Assembly: GCF_900129615.1 (NCBI RefSeq)
Contig: NZ_FQWI01000004.1
Coordinates: forward strand, 186,001 to 250,000
Direction: 5' to 3'
DNA length: 64,000 nucleotides
Origin: Pectobacterium carotovorum
Lineage (GTDB): Bacteria; Pseudomonadota; Gammaproteobacteria; Enterobacterales; Enterobacteriaceae
Notes under the pieces: generated by a model
Databases searched by the model: none
Seen by the model: the letters and a program-made list of their open reading frames with translations, nothing else
Told to the model about the DNA's origin: nothing
In this document: positions 1 to 7,411 of the stretch, one piece after another
How the letters are laid out: the number at the start of each line of letters is the position of its first letter
Position numbering within the stretch: position 1 is the stretch's first letter
Made by a program: the position numbers and the translations under genes

Positions 1-151
1 GCACACCAACATCGACAAAACCGTTAATAAAGCGGTAATTCACCTTATCCGGCAGCGTATCCGGCTCGGCGAAATAACGTTTTTCCGTCAACTCGGTGAT
101 GAGAAACCGATTAATGACGCCGTTCTTCTTTAATTTCCAACCGATATTCAT
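1..151 (-). CDS. Unknown protein, N-terminal fragment
   Basis: The first 50 codons of a minus-strand gene run off the left edge of the window. The readable N-terminus begins MNIGWKLKKNGVINRF and has no signal peptide or membrane segment. I do not recognise the family. It is divergent from a sugar ABC binding-protein operon and shares its promoter region, so a role in the same carbohydrate pathway is a reasonable inference but nothing more. The start is the only in-frame ATG near the open intergenic region. Confidence 0.6.
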   Translation of the reverse strand, partial: MNIGWKLKKNGVINRFLITELTEKRYFAEPDTLPDKVNYRFINGFVDVGV

Positions 152-285
152 ACGAAATCCTGTTTACGGCGTTGAAAAATAAAATAACGAAAATGTATGG
201 CGGCACTTATTTGCACTTTCGCTGTGCACACCCTGCCAATATTTAGGGCAACGGGTCATTCCCTGCACTGTGATATCGCAATTAG

Positions 286-301
286 AATGCAAATTTGCAT
301 T
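286..301. promoter_or_regulatory. Palindromic operator candidate, copy 1
   Basis: AATGCAAATTTGCATT is a perfect 16-bp inverted repeat. An identical copy lies at 482-497, and the identity extends to GAATGCAAATTTGCATTAA in both. Two exact copies in one promoter region strongly suggest a transcription-factor operator. The cognate regulator is unknown. Confidence 0.65.
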
Positions 302-366
302 AAATTGCCATTTGCATTCATTTATTGACATTTCGCATTAATAAATAAGATTATCGCGTTTATATA

Positions 367-382
367 TGTGATTAATATCACA
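367..382. promoter_or_regulatory. CRP binding site (perfect consensus half-sites)
   Basis: TGTGATTAATATCACA matches TGTGA-N6-TCACA exactly. It lies between the two 16-bp palindromes in the divergent region upstream of the sugar ABC operon, consistent with catabolite control of sugar genes. Confidence 0.8.
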
Positions 383-481
383 AAAATGCTTTATTTAAAT
401 CAACATTTAAAATATCTTTAACCTGCTTCACATAAATCAATCAGGGTTCTGTCCATGATTGCATGATGAAAATGACAGATG

Positions 482-497
482 AATGCAAATTTGCATT
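482..497. promoter_or_regulatory. Palindromic operator candidate, copy 2
   Basis: Exact second copy of AATGCAAATTTGCATT, about 97 bp before the binding-protein start codon and 196 bp from copy 1. A regulator binding both copies could repress by DNA looping around the central CRP site (inference). Confidence 0.65.
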
Positions 498-593
498 AAT
501 TAAAAGACAGGATAAATCGCAGGAATAAAATAAGCCCGTCGCCAACGCCTGGGTATTTACGCCATTAATCAAACCTATGATGTGGAGATGTTT

Positions 594-1901
594 ATGATGC
601 GTCCCAACACCGCGTTATTTTTTTCCGCCCTTACACTGGGGTTATTCGGCAACAGCGCGTTAGCTGCCAAAACGCAAATAACATTTTTATATAGTGACGA
701 CGATCCCGAATTAGTGCATTTCATGGAGCAGAAAGTTAAATCCTTCTCTCAAAGTAATGAGCGCATCGATGTGAATTTTGTCAGCACCGGCTATAACGCG
801 CTGCAAACGCAGTTGCCGATGCAGCTGGCGGCAGGCTTAGGCCCGGATATTGCCAAAACCACGCAAATGGGGCTGCTCGGCTATACGCTGGATTTACGTC
901 CCTACCTGAAAGATCCCGCCGCCTTTGAGAAACGCTACAGCGCTGGCATCGAAAAAATCATGCGTGTGAAAGGCGTGCATAAAGCGGATGCGCTGCCGGG
1001 CTTTGTCGCTTCCTGGACCGCCGACCTGCCGTTCGTTAACGTGACGCTGTTTGAGCAGGCGGGCGTTCCGCTACCGCAGCCGGGCTACACGATTGATGAT
1101 TTGATGAAAGCCTCGAAGCTGGTCGCAGAAAAAACCGGCGTGCATATTCCCTTCACCATCGACCGCAGCGGTTTCCGCTTCTCCGGCCCCGCCTATTCCT
1201 ATGGCGCACGTTACGATAAAGACGGGCTGATCAACTTCCCGGATGCGGCGGCACAGCAGTGGATTAAAGATCTGAAACGCTGGTCGGACGAAGGTGTGTT
1301 CCCGCGTGAAATGTGGGGCGCGGCGGGCGGCGGTCAGTACAAGAGCATGGCGGACGATTTCGTGAACGGCAACATCGTGACCTACTTCTCCGGCAACTGG
1401 CTGTTGAACCAGTTCAGTAAGCAGATTGGCGACGGTTTTGACTGGAAAGTGCTGCCCGCACCTTGCAAAGAGAAGTGTATTTCGATGGGTGGCGCAACCT
1501 TCATCATGCCGTTCACCACCACCAAACACCCGCAGGAAGTCGCCGAATTCATGGAATGGCTGGGCAGCGAACCGCTACAGCGTGAGATTGCCGAGCGCTT
1601 CAATATCATCGTCGGCGCGGATATTGCCGATCTGCACTACCAGACCAAAGATAAGCACGTGATCGACGGCCTGAACACCGCGCGCGAAGAGATCAAAAAG
1701 ATCCCGTCTTACGTCTTTGATTGGGAACGCATGGAAAGTCTGGGCGCGAACGAACTGTACCCCATCATCCTGACGCGCTTTACCCAATACCTGAACGATC
1801 AGGTGTCGTTTGATGAGTATCTGCGCCTGACTTCAAACGATGTGAAGCGCCTCAACGAAACGATCGCGACCAATCAACAACAGCGGAAAAACGCACCGTG
1901 A
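594..1901 (+). CDS. ABC transporter extracellular sugar-binding protein
   Basis: A 435-residue periplasmic solute-binding protein of the family 1 sugar type. A signal peptide (MMRPNTALFFSALTLGLF, cleaved after ALA near residue 24) is followed by a mature fold with the usual TGYNALQTQLPMQLAAG and NWLLNQF segments typical of maltose/oligosaccharide binders. ATG at 594 is preferred because GGAG lies 6 bases upstream; an upstream GTG at 582 lacks spacing for it. No permease or ATPase gene follows on this strand, so the membrane components must be encoded elsewhere, perhaps beyond the left edge. The stop overlaps the next gene's start by GTGA. Substrate unknown; the two kinase-like neighbours suggest a sugar or amino sugar. 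Confidence 0.85.
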   Translation: MMRPNTALFFSALTLGLFGNSALAAKTQITFLYSDDDPELVHFMEQKVKSFSQSNERIDVNFVSTGYNALQTQLPMQLAAGLGPDIAKTTQMGLLGYTLDLRPYLKDPAAFEKRYSAGIEKIMRVKGVHKADALPGFVASWTADLPFVNVTLFEQAGVPLPQPGYTIDDLMKASKLVAEKTGVHIPFTIDRSGFRFSGPAYSYGARYDKDGLINFPDAAAQQWIKDLKRWSDEGVFPREMWGAAGGGQYKSMADDFVNGNIVTYFSGNWLLNQFSKQIGDGFDWKVLPAPCKEKCISMGGATFIMPFTTTKHPQEVAEFMEWLGSEPLQREIAERFNIIVGADIADLHYQTKDKHVIDGLNTAREEIKKIPSYVFDWERMESLGANELYPIILTRFTQYLNDQVSFDEYLRLTSNDVKRLNETIATNQQQRKNAP

Positions 1902-2449
1902 AAGGGCAACTGAGGGAGATCGGCATTGATGGCGATCGCCCCTTTGATCGGGCGCAGGAGAGCACGTTGTGCGAACAGCGCTGGCCGGGACAAAGCCGCT
2001 ACCTGCTGGTCACTGGCGGCTTTACCCGGCTGCTGCACTGGCATGACGGCCTTCTGACCTGTCGCGGCGGCGATAGCTTTCCCATCGGCAACCCAGCCAG
2101 CCTGTCGCGGCTGGGGCTGTGGGCGGTACAGGAGATGCTTCAGGCCGTTGAGGGCATCACCCCACTGACGCCACTCAGTGAAGCGCTGTTCCTGCACTTC
2201 GATAAGCATGTCGATCGGGTTATCGACTGGTCAAAGCAGGCGCAGGCCGCAGACTACAGCACGCTAGGACACGTTGTGCTGGCGCACCCGCAGGATACGC
2301 TGGCGGTGCAACTGCTGACACGCTGCGCGGATGAGCTGGCTCTGCTGCTCAGCAGCCTGCCGGACTCACAGACTGAAACCGTCAGTCTCAGCGGCGATCT
2401 GGCGGTTGCCTGCCTTCCCTATCTGGATTCTGGAGCACGCGCATCATGA
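1898..2449 (+). CDS. Half-length BadF/BadG-family kinase-like protein, degenerate
   Basis: This 183-residue protein starts with GTG inside the stop of the preceding gene (GTGA) and ends in an ATGA overlap with the next gene, so it is embedded in the operon. Residues ~37-140 align by eye with the C-terminal half of the kinase encoded immediately downstream: GGDSFPIGNPASLSRLGL here against GGHEFPISDQGSGARLGL there. The N-terminal phosphate-binding half (DGGGT motif) is missing, and the AGTGS and DQGS segments are replaced by VTGGF and NPAS, so catalysis is unlikely. It may be a regulatory or heterodimer partner of the downstream kinase, or a decaying duplicate. The intact frame and the start/stop overlaps on both sides favour a retained gene. 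Confidence 0.65.
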   Translation: MKGQLREIGIDGDRPFDRAQESTLCEQRWPGQSRYLLVTGGFTRLLHWHDGLLTCRGGDSFPIGNPASLSRLGLWAVQEMLQAVEGITPLTPLSEALFLHFDKHVDRVIDWSKQAQAADYSTLGHVVLAHPQDTLAVQLLTRCADELALLLSSLPDSQTETVSLSGDLAVACLPYLDSGARAS

Positions 2450-3360
2450 CAACATGGCTCTATGCTGGGGTGGATGGCGGCGGCACAGGCTGTCGGGCAC
2501 GAATTTATCAGGCGGATGGAACGCCGCTCGGACAGGGACACGGCGGTCGCGCCAATCTGCTGCTCGGCGTGGAGAACGTTCGCCAGTCGGTGGACGACGC
2601 TATCGCGCAGGCGTTGAAGCACAGCGGACTGTCACCGGATGACGTATCACGGCTGAAAGTCGGGCTGGCACTCGCCAGCGCAGAACACCGCGCCGCCTAT
2701 GATGCCTTTCTTGCACTGCCGCATCCTTACGCCGCTCAGGTACTCAATACCGATGCGCTGGGCGCCTGTCTGGCAGTCAACCAAGGGAAAGATGCGGGCG
2801 TAGTGATTGCCGGCACGGGTTCTTGCGGGCTGGCGTGGCAAAACAGGACGATTACCGCCTACGGCGGCCATGAATTCCCGATTTCCGATCAGGGCAGCGG
2901 CGCACGGCTTGGGCTAGCGGCGCTGCAACATACCTACGATGTGCTGCAAGGCTGGTGCGCGCCGTCTGCGCTCAGTCAACGCATCGACGATTTCTTTTCT
3001 GCCAGCGCAGCGCCCGCGCAGGCCGCGAACACACTCGACGCACTACAGACGTTTAGTCAGCAGGCGAAACCGGGCGACTATGCGCAGTTCGCCCGCCACG
3101 TATTTGACTGCGCTCAGCAGGACGATACTGTTTCTTACGCGCTACTCACGCAGACAGCCAGCGAAATCGGCCTGCTGTTGGCCGCCGTGGCACGCCATAC
3201 GCCTCCCCGCCTGTCGCTCATGGGCAGCATCGGCTTACATATTCGTCCGTGGCTACCGGACGAGTGGCAATCCCAACTCGCGGCCCCGATGGGCGATGCA
3301 CTCGACGGCGCACGGTTGATAGCCTGTCATGATTATGCGTTATACAGCCATCCGTTATAA
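2446..3360 (+). CDS. BadF/BadG/BcrA/BcrD-type kinase, N-acetylglucosamine kinase-like
   Basis: A 304-residue ASKHA-fold sugar kinase. It has the N-terminal phosphate-1 motif AGVDGGGTGCRAR (residues ~7-19), the phosphate-2/adenosine region VVIAGTGSCGLAW (~125-137) and GGHEFPISDQGSGARLGL (~145-162), as in eukaryotic-type GlcNAc kinases and related bacterial enzymes. It should act in the cytoplasm on the sugar delivered by the ABC system. Its start overlaps the preceding half-kinase gene by ATGA, indicating translational coupling. Length is normal for the family. Substrate is inferred; glucosamine or another hexose is possible. Confidence 0.75.
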   Translation: MTTWLYAGVDGGGTGCRARIYQADGTPLGQGHGGRANLLLGVENVRQSVDDAIAQALKHSGLSPDDVSRLKVGLALASAEHRAAYDAFLALPHPYAAQVLNTDALGACLAVNQGKDAGVVIAGTGSCGLAWQNRTITAYGGHEFPISDQGSGARLGLAALQHTYDVLQGWCAPSALSQRIDDFFSASAAPAQAANTLDALQTFSQQAKPGDYAQFARHVFDCAQQDDTVSYALLTQTASEIGLLLAAVARHTPPRLSLMGSIGLHIRPWLPDEWQSQLAAPMGDALDGARLIACHDYALYSHPL

Positions 3361-3385
3361 AAAATAAATAATGCCGGAGACATCA

Positions 3386-5209
3386 ATGACATCACTCACT
3401 CGCAGAACCTTCGTCAAGCTCGGTGCAGGCAGCGCCATTACGCTGGCTGGCGGCTTTTTCCACGCTAACGGCGAATCGGCAGCACCCGCCAGACCGCTGC
3501 GTATTGCCATTATTTCGGATGTCCACGTCCACAATATCTACGGCAACTATGATTTTGACGGCCTGCCTGATGCGCAGACGGGAAAGAAGCTGACCATTCG
3601 TACACTGAAAGATTCGGTGAATTCGACCCGCATCTTCAACGAACCCTACTTTGCGCTGCTGGCCGCGCTGGACGAACTGGCAAAACAGCAGGTGAAATAC
3701 GTCGTGCTGTCCGGCGATTATTCTGATGATGGCCAACAGCCTACCGTTGAAGGTATTGCCGCCATCCTGATGCAGTATGAGCAGCGTCACGGTATGCGCT
3801 TCTTCGCCACACCGGGCAACCACGACGTTAATCGTCCGCAGGGGGATGATTCCTCGGAGAGAATGCTCAATGCCGACGGCAGCAGCACCATGCTGAGCAG
3901 TAAATCCGACGTCAAACTCGGTGATGCAAAATCGTTGATCGTCACGGCCAAGATGCAGGCGCTCGGCTATGAGCGTGGCCTGCCGCTGATGAAGCCGTTT
4001 GGTTTCTTTAAACGCGACGATTTTCTGCACTGGGAAACTCCGTTTGGTGACAGTGATGAACTCAGTCAGCGTCAGTATCTCGCCCGTTCGCCGGACGGCA
4101 GCAAACAGTGGAACATCGTAGACGCCTCCTATCTGGTGGAGCCGGAAGCTGGACTGTGGCTGCTTTCCATTGATGCCAACGTGTATCAGGTTAAAAACGG
4201 CCCAGAAAAGCGTGAGGAGATCAAAGGCTACTCCACCAGCAGCGACACGGGCTGGAACGCCTTGTTGACGGAAAAGCCGTTCATGCTGCCGTGGGTGAAA
4301 TCGGTAGTGCAACGGGCGAAAACGCAGAACAAGAAGCTGCTGGTGTTCTCGCACTATCCGCTGGTCGATTTTCTCGACGGCACGATAGAAGATGAAAAAC
4401 AGCTCTTTGGCAGCAACAGCTTCATTAAACGCACGCCGCGGCCAGAGGTCGCCGAACAGGCGCTGGCAGCAGGTATTCGCCTGCATTTCAGCGGCCACCT
4501 GCACGTTAACGACACCGGCGTGTATCGCGGTTCACAGGGGACGCTGGTCAATGTTGCCGTGCCATCGCTCGCTGCCTATCCGCCAGCCATGAAGCTGGCG
4601 ACGCTGCACAACGACAGGGTAGATATCGATACGCTAGTCCTGCGCAACGTGCCGCAGTTCAACCATCTGTTCCCGTTTTATCAGAAAGAGTTGGATCGCA
4701 CCGGTGAACCGCTGGGTGACATCCTGAAAAGCCGCGATTATTACGATTTCCTGCACCATCATCTGGCGCTGCTGGTACGCCAGCGTTTTCTGGTGAAAGA
4801 CTGGCCGGAAGATTTGTCACCCCTCATCAACACACTGAACTGCGCCGATCTGCTGTGGATCGCACAGCAGCAGGAACCGATCAGCGCCAAAACGCTGCCC
4901 GACGCCGCCGAGCGCAAACCGACTGTGGTTGCAGGCACTGAAGGGTTACAGGATATTTCGCTGCTCACGCTGGTGACCGACTGGTATTGCCTGCGCAACG
5001 GCAGCGATCTCGCCTGGCAGGATATTCCAACTGCGCGGGTGAAGCAGTACCGCGCACTGCTGGCGGCCTACACACCAACGACCACGCTACCGCCGGACAG
5101 CCTGCAATACCGCTTCGGCCTGATGCTGAAGATCCTCGCTGGTTATATTAATGACGAGCCTGCGACTCGCTTTGTGGTTGATATGCAGGGGAATTTCGTC
5201 ACGGTGTGA
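3386..5209 (+). CDS. Tat-exported calcineurin-like metallophosphoesterase
   Basis: A 607-residue protein with a twin-arginine signal (LTRRTFVK, residues 4-11) and hydrophobic stretch, followed by a complete metallophosphoesterase signature: SDVHVHN (D45, H47), SGDYSDDGQ, PGNHDVNRP, SHYPL and GHLHVND. These residues bind two metal ions and hydrolyse phosphomonoesters or diesters in the periplasm. The C-terminal ~230 residues are not recognised. ATG at 3386 is chosen because GGAGA lies 5 bases upstream; an ATG 15 bases earlier would precede that site. It follows the kinase gene by 25 bases in the same operon, which suggests dephosphorylation of a phosphorylated sugar or glycan before uptake (inference). 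Confidence 0.8.
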   Translation: MTSLTRRTFVKLGAGSAITLAGGFFHANGESAAPARPLRIAIISDVHVHNIYGNYDFDGLPDAQTGKKLTIRTLKDSVNSTRIFNEPYFALLAALDELAKQQVKYVVLSGDYSDDGQQPTVEGIAAILMQYEQRHGMRFFATPGNHDVNRPQGDDSSERMLNADGSSTMLSSKSDVKLGDAKSLIVTAKMQALGYERGLPLMKPFGFFKRDDFLHWETPFGDSDELSQRQYLARSPDGSKQWNIVDASYLVEPEAGLWLLSIDANVYQVKNGPEKREEIKGYSTSSDTGWNALLTEKPFMLPWVKSVVQRAKTQNKKLLVFSHYPLVDFLDGTIEDEKQLFGSNSFIKRTPRPEVAEQALAAGIRLHFSGHLHVNDTGVYRGSQGTLVNVAVPSLAAYPPAMKLATLHNDRVDIDTLVLRNVPQFNHLFPFYQKELDRTGEPLGDILKSRDYYDFLHHHLALLVRQRFLVKDWPEDLSPLINTLNCADLLWIAQQQEPISAKTLPDAAERKPTVVAGTEGLQDISLLTLVTDWYCLRNGSDLAWQDIPTARVKQYRALLAAYTPTTTLPPDSLQYRFGLMLKILAGYINDEPATRFVVDMQGNFVTV

Positions 5210-5702
5210 TGTGTTCCCTTTCGCGGGACTGTCTCTTAGACACATTATTATGCAGAAGCAGAGATAGTTTCGTGCGCTTCGAGCACTGTTCTCTTCATGC
5301 TACGTCGTAGCACGCGCCCGACATAGGGGGCTACGCCAGCCCCCTATGAACCCCGGCTTTTGGCGGAAATTATGCCGCTAAAGCGGTGCCTTCGGTGCCC
5401 ATGACCGCTTTTCGAGCCGCCAGTGACGCGTTCCCGACGCGGCACTGGCTTTCGCGGCATCCATGCCGCTCACACGGCGTTCATGTTCACCTCAGCATAA
5501 TTTTTTACGCCGTGAAGAGAAAAACCATCGCGATATGATTTAACTGGGTTTTGTCAGCAGTGTGGCGCACGAAATATCGCACTCCCGCCCCAGCAACCGC
5601 TTACAACCAAACCCAATCAGCTTACATAATTTTTTACCTATTCCCTCTGTCGTTATTGTTAAAAAGTGATATGTTATAATATAACAATTTAGCTTTTTGC
5701 CG
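5210..5702. other. Intergenic region with strong hairpin, possible dispersed element
   Basis: About 490 bp without a convincing gene. A perfect 11-bp inverted repeat with a 5-base loop lies at 5322-5348 (CATAGGGGGCT / AGCCCCCTATG), and several GC-rich short palindromes such as GCCGCTAAAGCGG follow. The composition is unlike the AT-rich promoter that begins near 5630. It resembles a dispersed intergenic repeat, but only one copy is in the window, so this cannot be confirmed here. Confidence 0.35.
5672..5686. promoter_or_regulatory. Zur-type operator
   Basis: TGTTATAATATAACA is a perfect palindrome about one central base and matches the core of the enterobacterial Zur consensus (GAAATGTTATANTATAACATTTC). 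It also contains a TATAAT -10-like hexamer, so zinc-loaded Zur bound here would block the promoter of the downstream metal ABC operon. Confidence 0.75.
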
Positions 5703-5813
5703 ATGATAATGACAAGTTTTTACTCTCTCTCCGCGTTCAAGCGCGTGTTACTGGTTTCCCTGCTGTTGGTGTTGTTGTGGCTATTGGTTGGGTGGGCGGT
5801 GATGTTGCCATGA
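5703..5813 (+). CDS. 36-residue single-span membrane peptide coupled to metal ABC ATPase
   Basis: A short ORF between the Zur-type box and the ATPase gene encodes 36 residues: a polar N-terminus, KR, then a hydrophobic span of about 22 residues (VLLVSLLLVLLWLLVGWAV). Its stop overlaps the ATPase ATG (ATGA at 5810-5813), the arrangement used for translational coupling. An internal ATG at 5709 is an alternative start. No strong ribosome-binding site is visible. It could be a real accessory membrane peptide of the transporter or a leader that only couples translation; the tight overlap and clean membrane profile argue against chance. Confidence 0.5.
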   Translation: MIMTSFYSLSAFKRVLLVSLLLVLLWLLVGWAVMLP

Positions 5814-6520
5814 TTGCTCTACAGGAACTGGCCTTTGGCTATCGTCATCAGCCACCGCTCGCGACACTCAGCGGATGCTTTCATCAGGGATCGCTGACGG
5901 CGATTATCGGCGCGAACGGCAGCGGAAAATCTACGCTGCTGAAAACGCTGGTGGGTCTGCTGCCGCCGCTTTCCGGTTCGTTCAGCCTCGGTAACGATAG
6001 CAACAATAATGCTATTGGCTATCTACCCCAGCTCTCCGAATTTGATCGGCAGTTTCCTATCAGCGTGCGCGATCTGGTGCTTATGGGATCGCTCCCTCAC
6101 CGCGGGTTGCTGCGGGGGATCAACACCAACTGGCATCGCAAAGCGATCGACGCGCTCGACGCCGTCTCCATGACGGACTTCGCCGATCGGCATATTGGCG
6201 TCCTGTCCGGCGGGCAACTACAGCGCGTGCTCTTCGCGCGACTGCTGCTGACACAGGCTCCCATTATTCTGCTGGATGAGCCTTTTACTGGCGTCGATAG
6301 CCAGACCACGCAGGCGCTCTTGCAGATTATCGAACAGCTTCACGCCGAAGGCAGAACCATTCTGGCCGTATTGCACGATCTAGAACTGGTCGGGCAGCAT
6401 TTTCCCAACATCTTGCATCTCACCCCAGACGGCCACCGCTGGGGAGATGCCCACCCCATATTACATAGCCTGCGCAAGGCCGACAGCGATACGCCAACGC
6501 TCAGGATCGTCACGTCATGA
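5810..6520 (+). CDS. Metal (zinc-type) ABC transporter ATP-binding protein
   Basis: A 236-residue ABC ATPase of the ZnuC/MntB family. Walker A GANGSGKST (residues ~35-43), Q-loop LPQLSEFDRQF, signature LSGGQLQRV, Walker B IILLDEP and switch histidine VLHD are all intact. The start is ATG 5810 (MIALQELAFGY), which overlaps the stop of the small membrane ORF; a longer version starting further upstream would run through that ORF. It ends in an ATGA overlap with the permease gene. It powers metal import with the permease and binding protein that follow, probably under zinc/Zur control. Confidence 0.9.
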   Translation: MIALQELAFGYRHQPPLATLSGCFHQGSLTAIIGANGSGKSTLLKTLVGLLPPLSGSFSLGNDSNNNAIGYLPQLSEFDRQFPISVRDLVLMGSLPHRGLLRGINTNWHRKAIDALDAVSMTDFADRHIGVLSGGQLQRVLFARLLLTQAPIILLDEPFTGVDSQTTQALLQIIEQLHAEGRTILAVLHDLELVGQHFPNILHLTPDGHRWGDAHPILHSLRKADSDTPTLRIVTS

Positions 6521-7371
6521 TGCTATTTCACCTGATTACTTCTCCTTTTGCCGAATTCGGTTTTATGCGTCGTGCGCTGGTCGGCTGTCTGGTCATCACG
6601 CTGAGCGCCGCGCCGCTGGGCTGTTTCCTGCTGTTGCGGCGTATGAGCCTGATTGGTGATGCGCTGTCACACGCGGTCTTACCCGGCGTTGCCATCGGCT
6701 ACCTCATCTCCGGGATGTCGCTGCTGGCGATGGGGATCGGCGGTTTTATCGCCGGTCTGTCTGTCGCCATGCTTTCCGGCTTTGTCACTCGCCACACGGA
6801 ATTAAAAGAGGACGCCAGCTTTGCCGGATTTTACCTCGGCTCGCTAGCGCTCGGCGTCACGCTGGTGTCACTGCGCGGTTCCAGCGTCGATCTGTTGCAT
6901 GTGCTGTTCGGATCGATTCTCGCAGTGGATCGCGCCGCGCTGATCGACATTGCGCTGATCGGATCGACTTCCTTGCTGGTGCTGGCGGTGATCTATCGGG
7001 CGTTGGTGATTGAATCGTTTGACGTGACCTTCCTGCGCATCAGTTCAGGACGCTATCGGGCGTTAATCCACGGTCTTTTTCTGTCGCTGGTGGTGTTGAA
7101 TCTGGTCGCCGGGTTCCAGCTGTTAGGCACGCTGATGACGGTCGGCATGATGATGCTGCCTGCCGCCAGCGCACGCTTCTGGACGCAGCGCCTGCCCGTC
7201 ATGCTCGGCATTGCGGTGCTGCAAGGGATGCTCGCCAGCCTGATCGGGCTGCTGTGGTCCTATTATGCCGAGCTGCCCGCCGGGCCCGCCATCATTCTGA
7301 CGATTACGCTGTTTTTTTGTTTCTCGGTCTGCGTTGGTCACAACGGTGGGCTGTTACGCCTGCGTCGGTGA
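6517..7371 (+). CDS. Metal ABC transporter permease (ABC-3 family)
   Basis: A 284-residue hydrophobic protein with about eight membrane spans, of the ZnuB/MntC type. Recognisable family segments are GDALSHAVLPGVAIGYL near residues 46-62 and the C-terminal GLLWSYYAELPAGPAIIL. It overlaps the ATPase gene by 4 bases and is followed 40 bases later by the binding-protein gene. It forms the inner-membrane channel for zinc or a related divalent metal. Confidence 0.9.
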   Translation: MMLFHLITSPFAEFGFMRRALVGCLVITLSAAPLGCFLLLRRMSLIGDALSHAVLPGVAIGYLISGMSLLAMGIGGFIAGLSVAMLSGFVTRHTELKEDASFAGFYLGSLALGVTLVSLRGSSVDLLHVLFGSILAVDRAALIDIALIGSTSLLVLAVIYRALVIESFDVTFLRISSGRYRALIHGLFLSLVVLNLVAGFQLLGTLMTVGMMMLPAASARFWTQRLPVMLGIAVLQGMLASLIGLLWSYYAELPAGPAIILTITLFFCFSVCVGHNGGLLRLRR

Positions 7372-7411
7372 CCGATGAATCTCGTTATCTGCAACTGTCT
7401 GTGAGGGAAAA

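Larger units (their letters stand above)
152..593. promoter_or_regulatory. Divergent promoter region of the sugar ABC operon
   Basis: An AT-rich 440-bp divergent intergenic region. It contains a perfect CRP consensus site flanked on each side by one copy of an identical 16-bp palindrome, plus looser half-sites resembling TTTGCATT near 309-317 and 333-341. No ORF of substance is seen inside. The layout suggests cAMP-CRP activation plus repression by a local regulator that is not encoded in the window. Confidence 0.6.

Noticed and set aside
3392-4504. 370-codon minus-strand ORF antisense to the metallophosphoesterase
   Set aside because: The plus-strand frame has all metallophosphoesterase motifs and a Tat signal; the antisense product has none.
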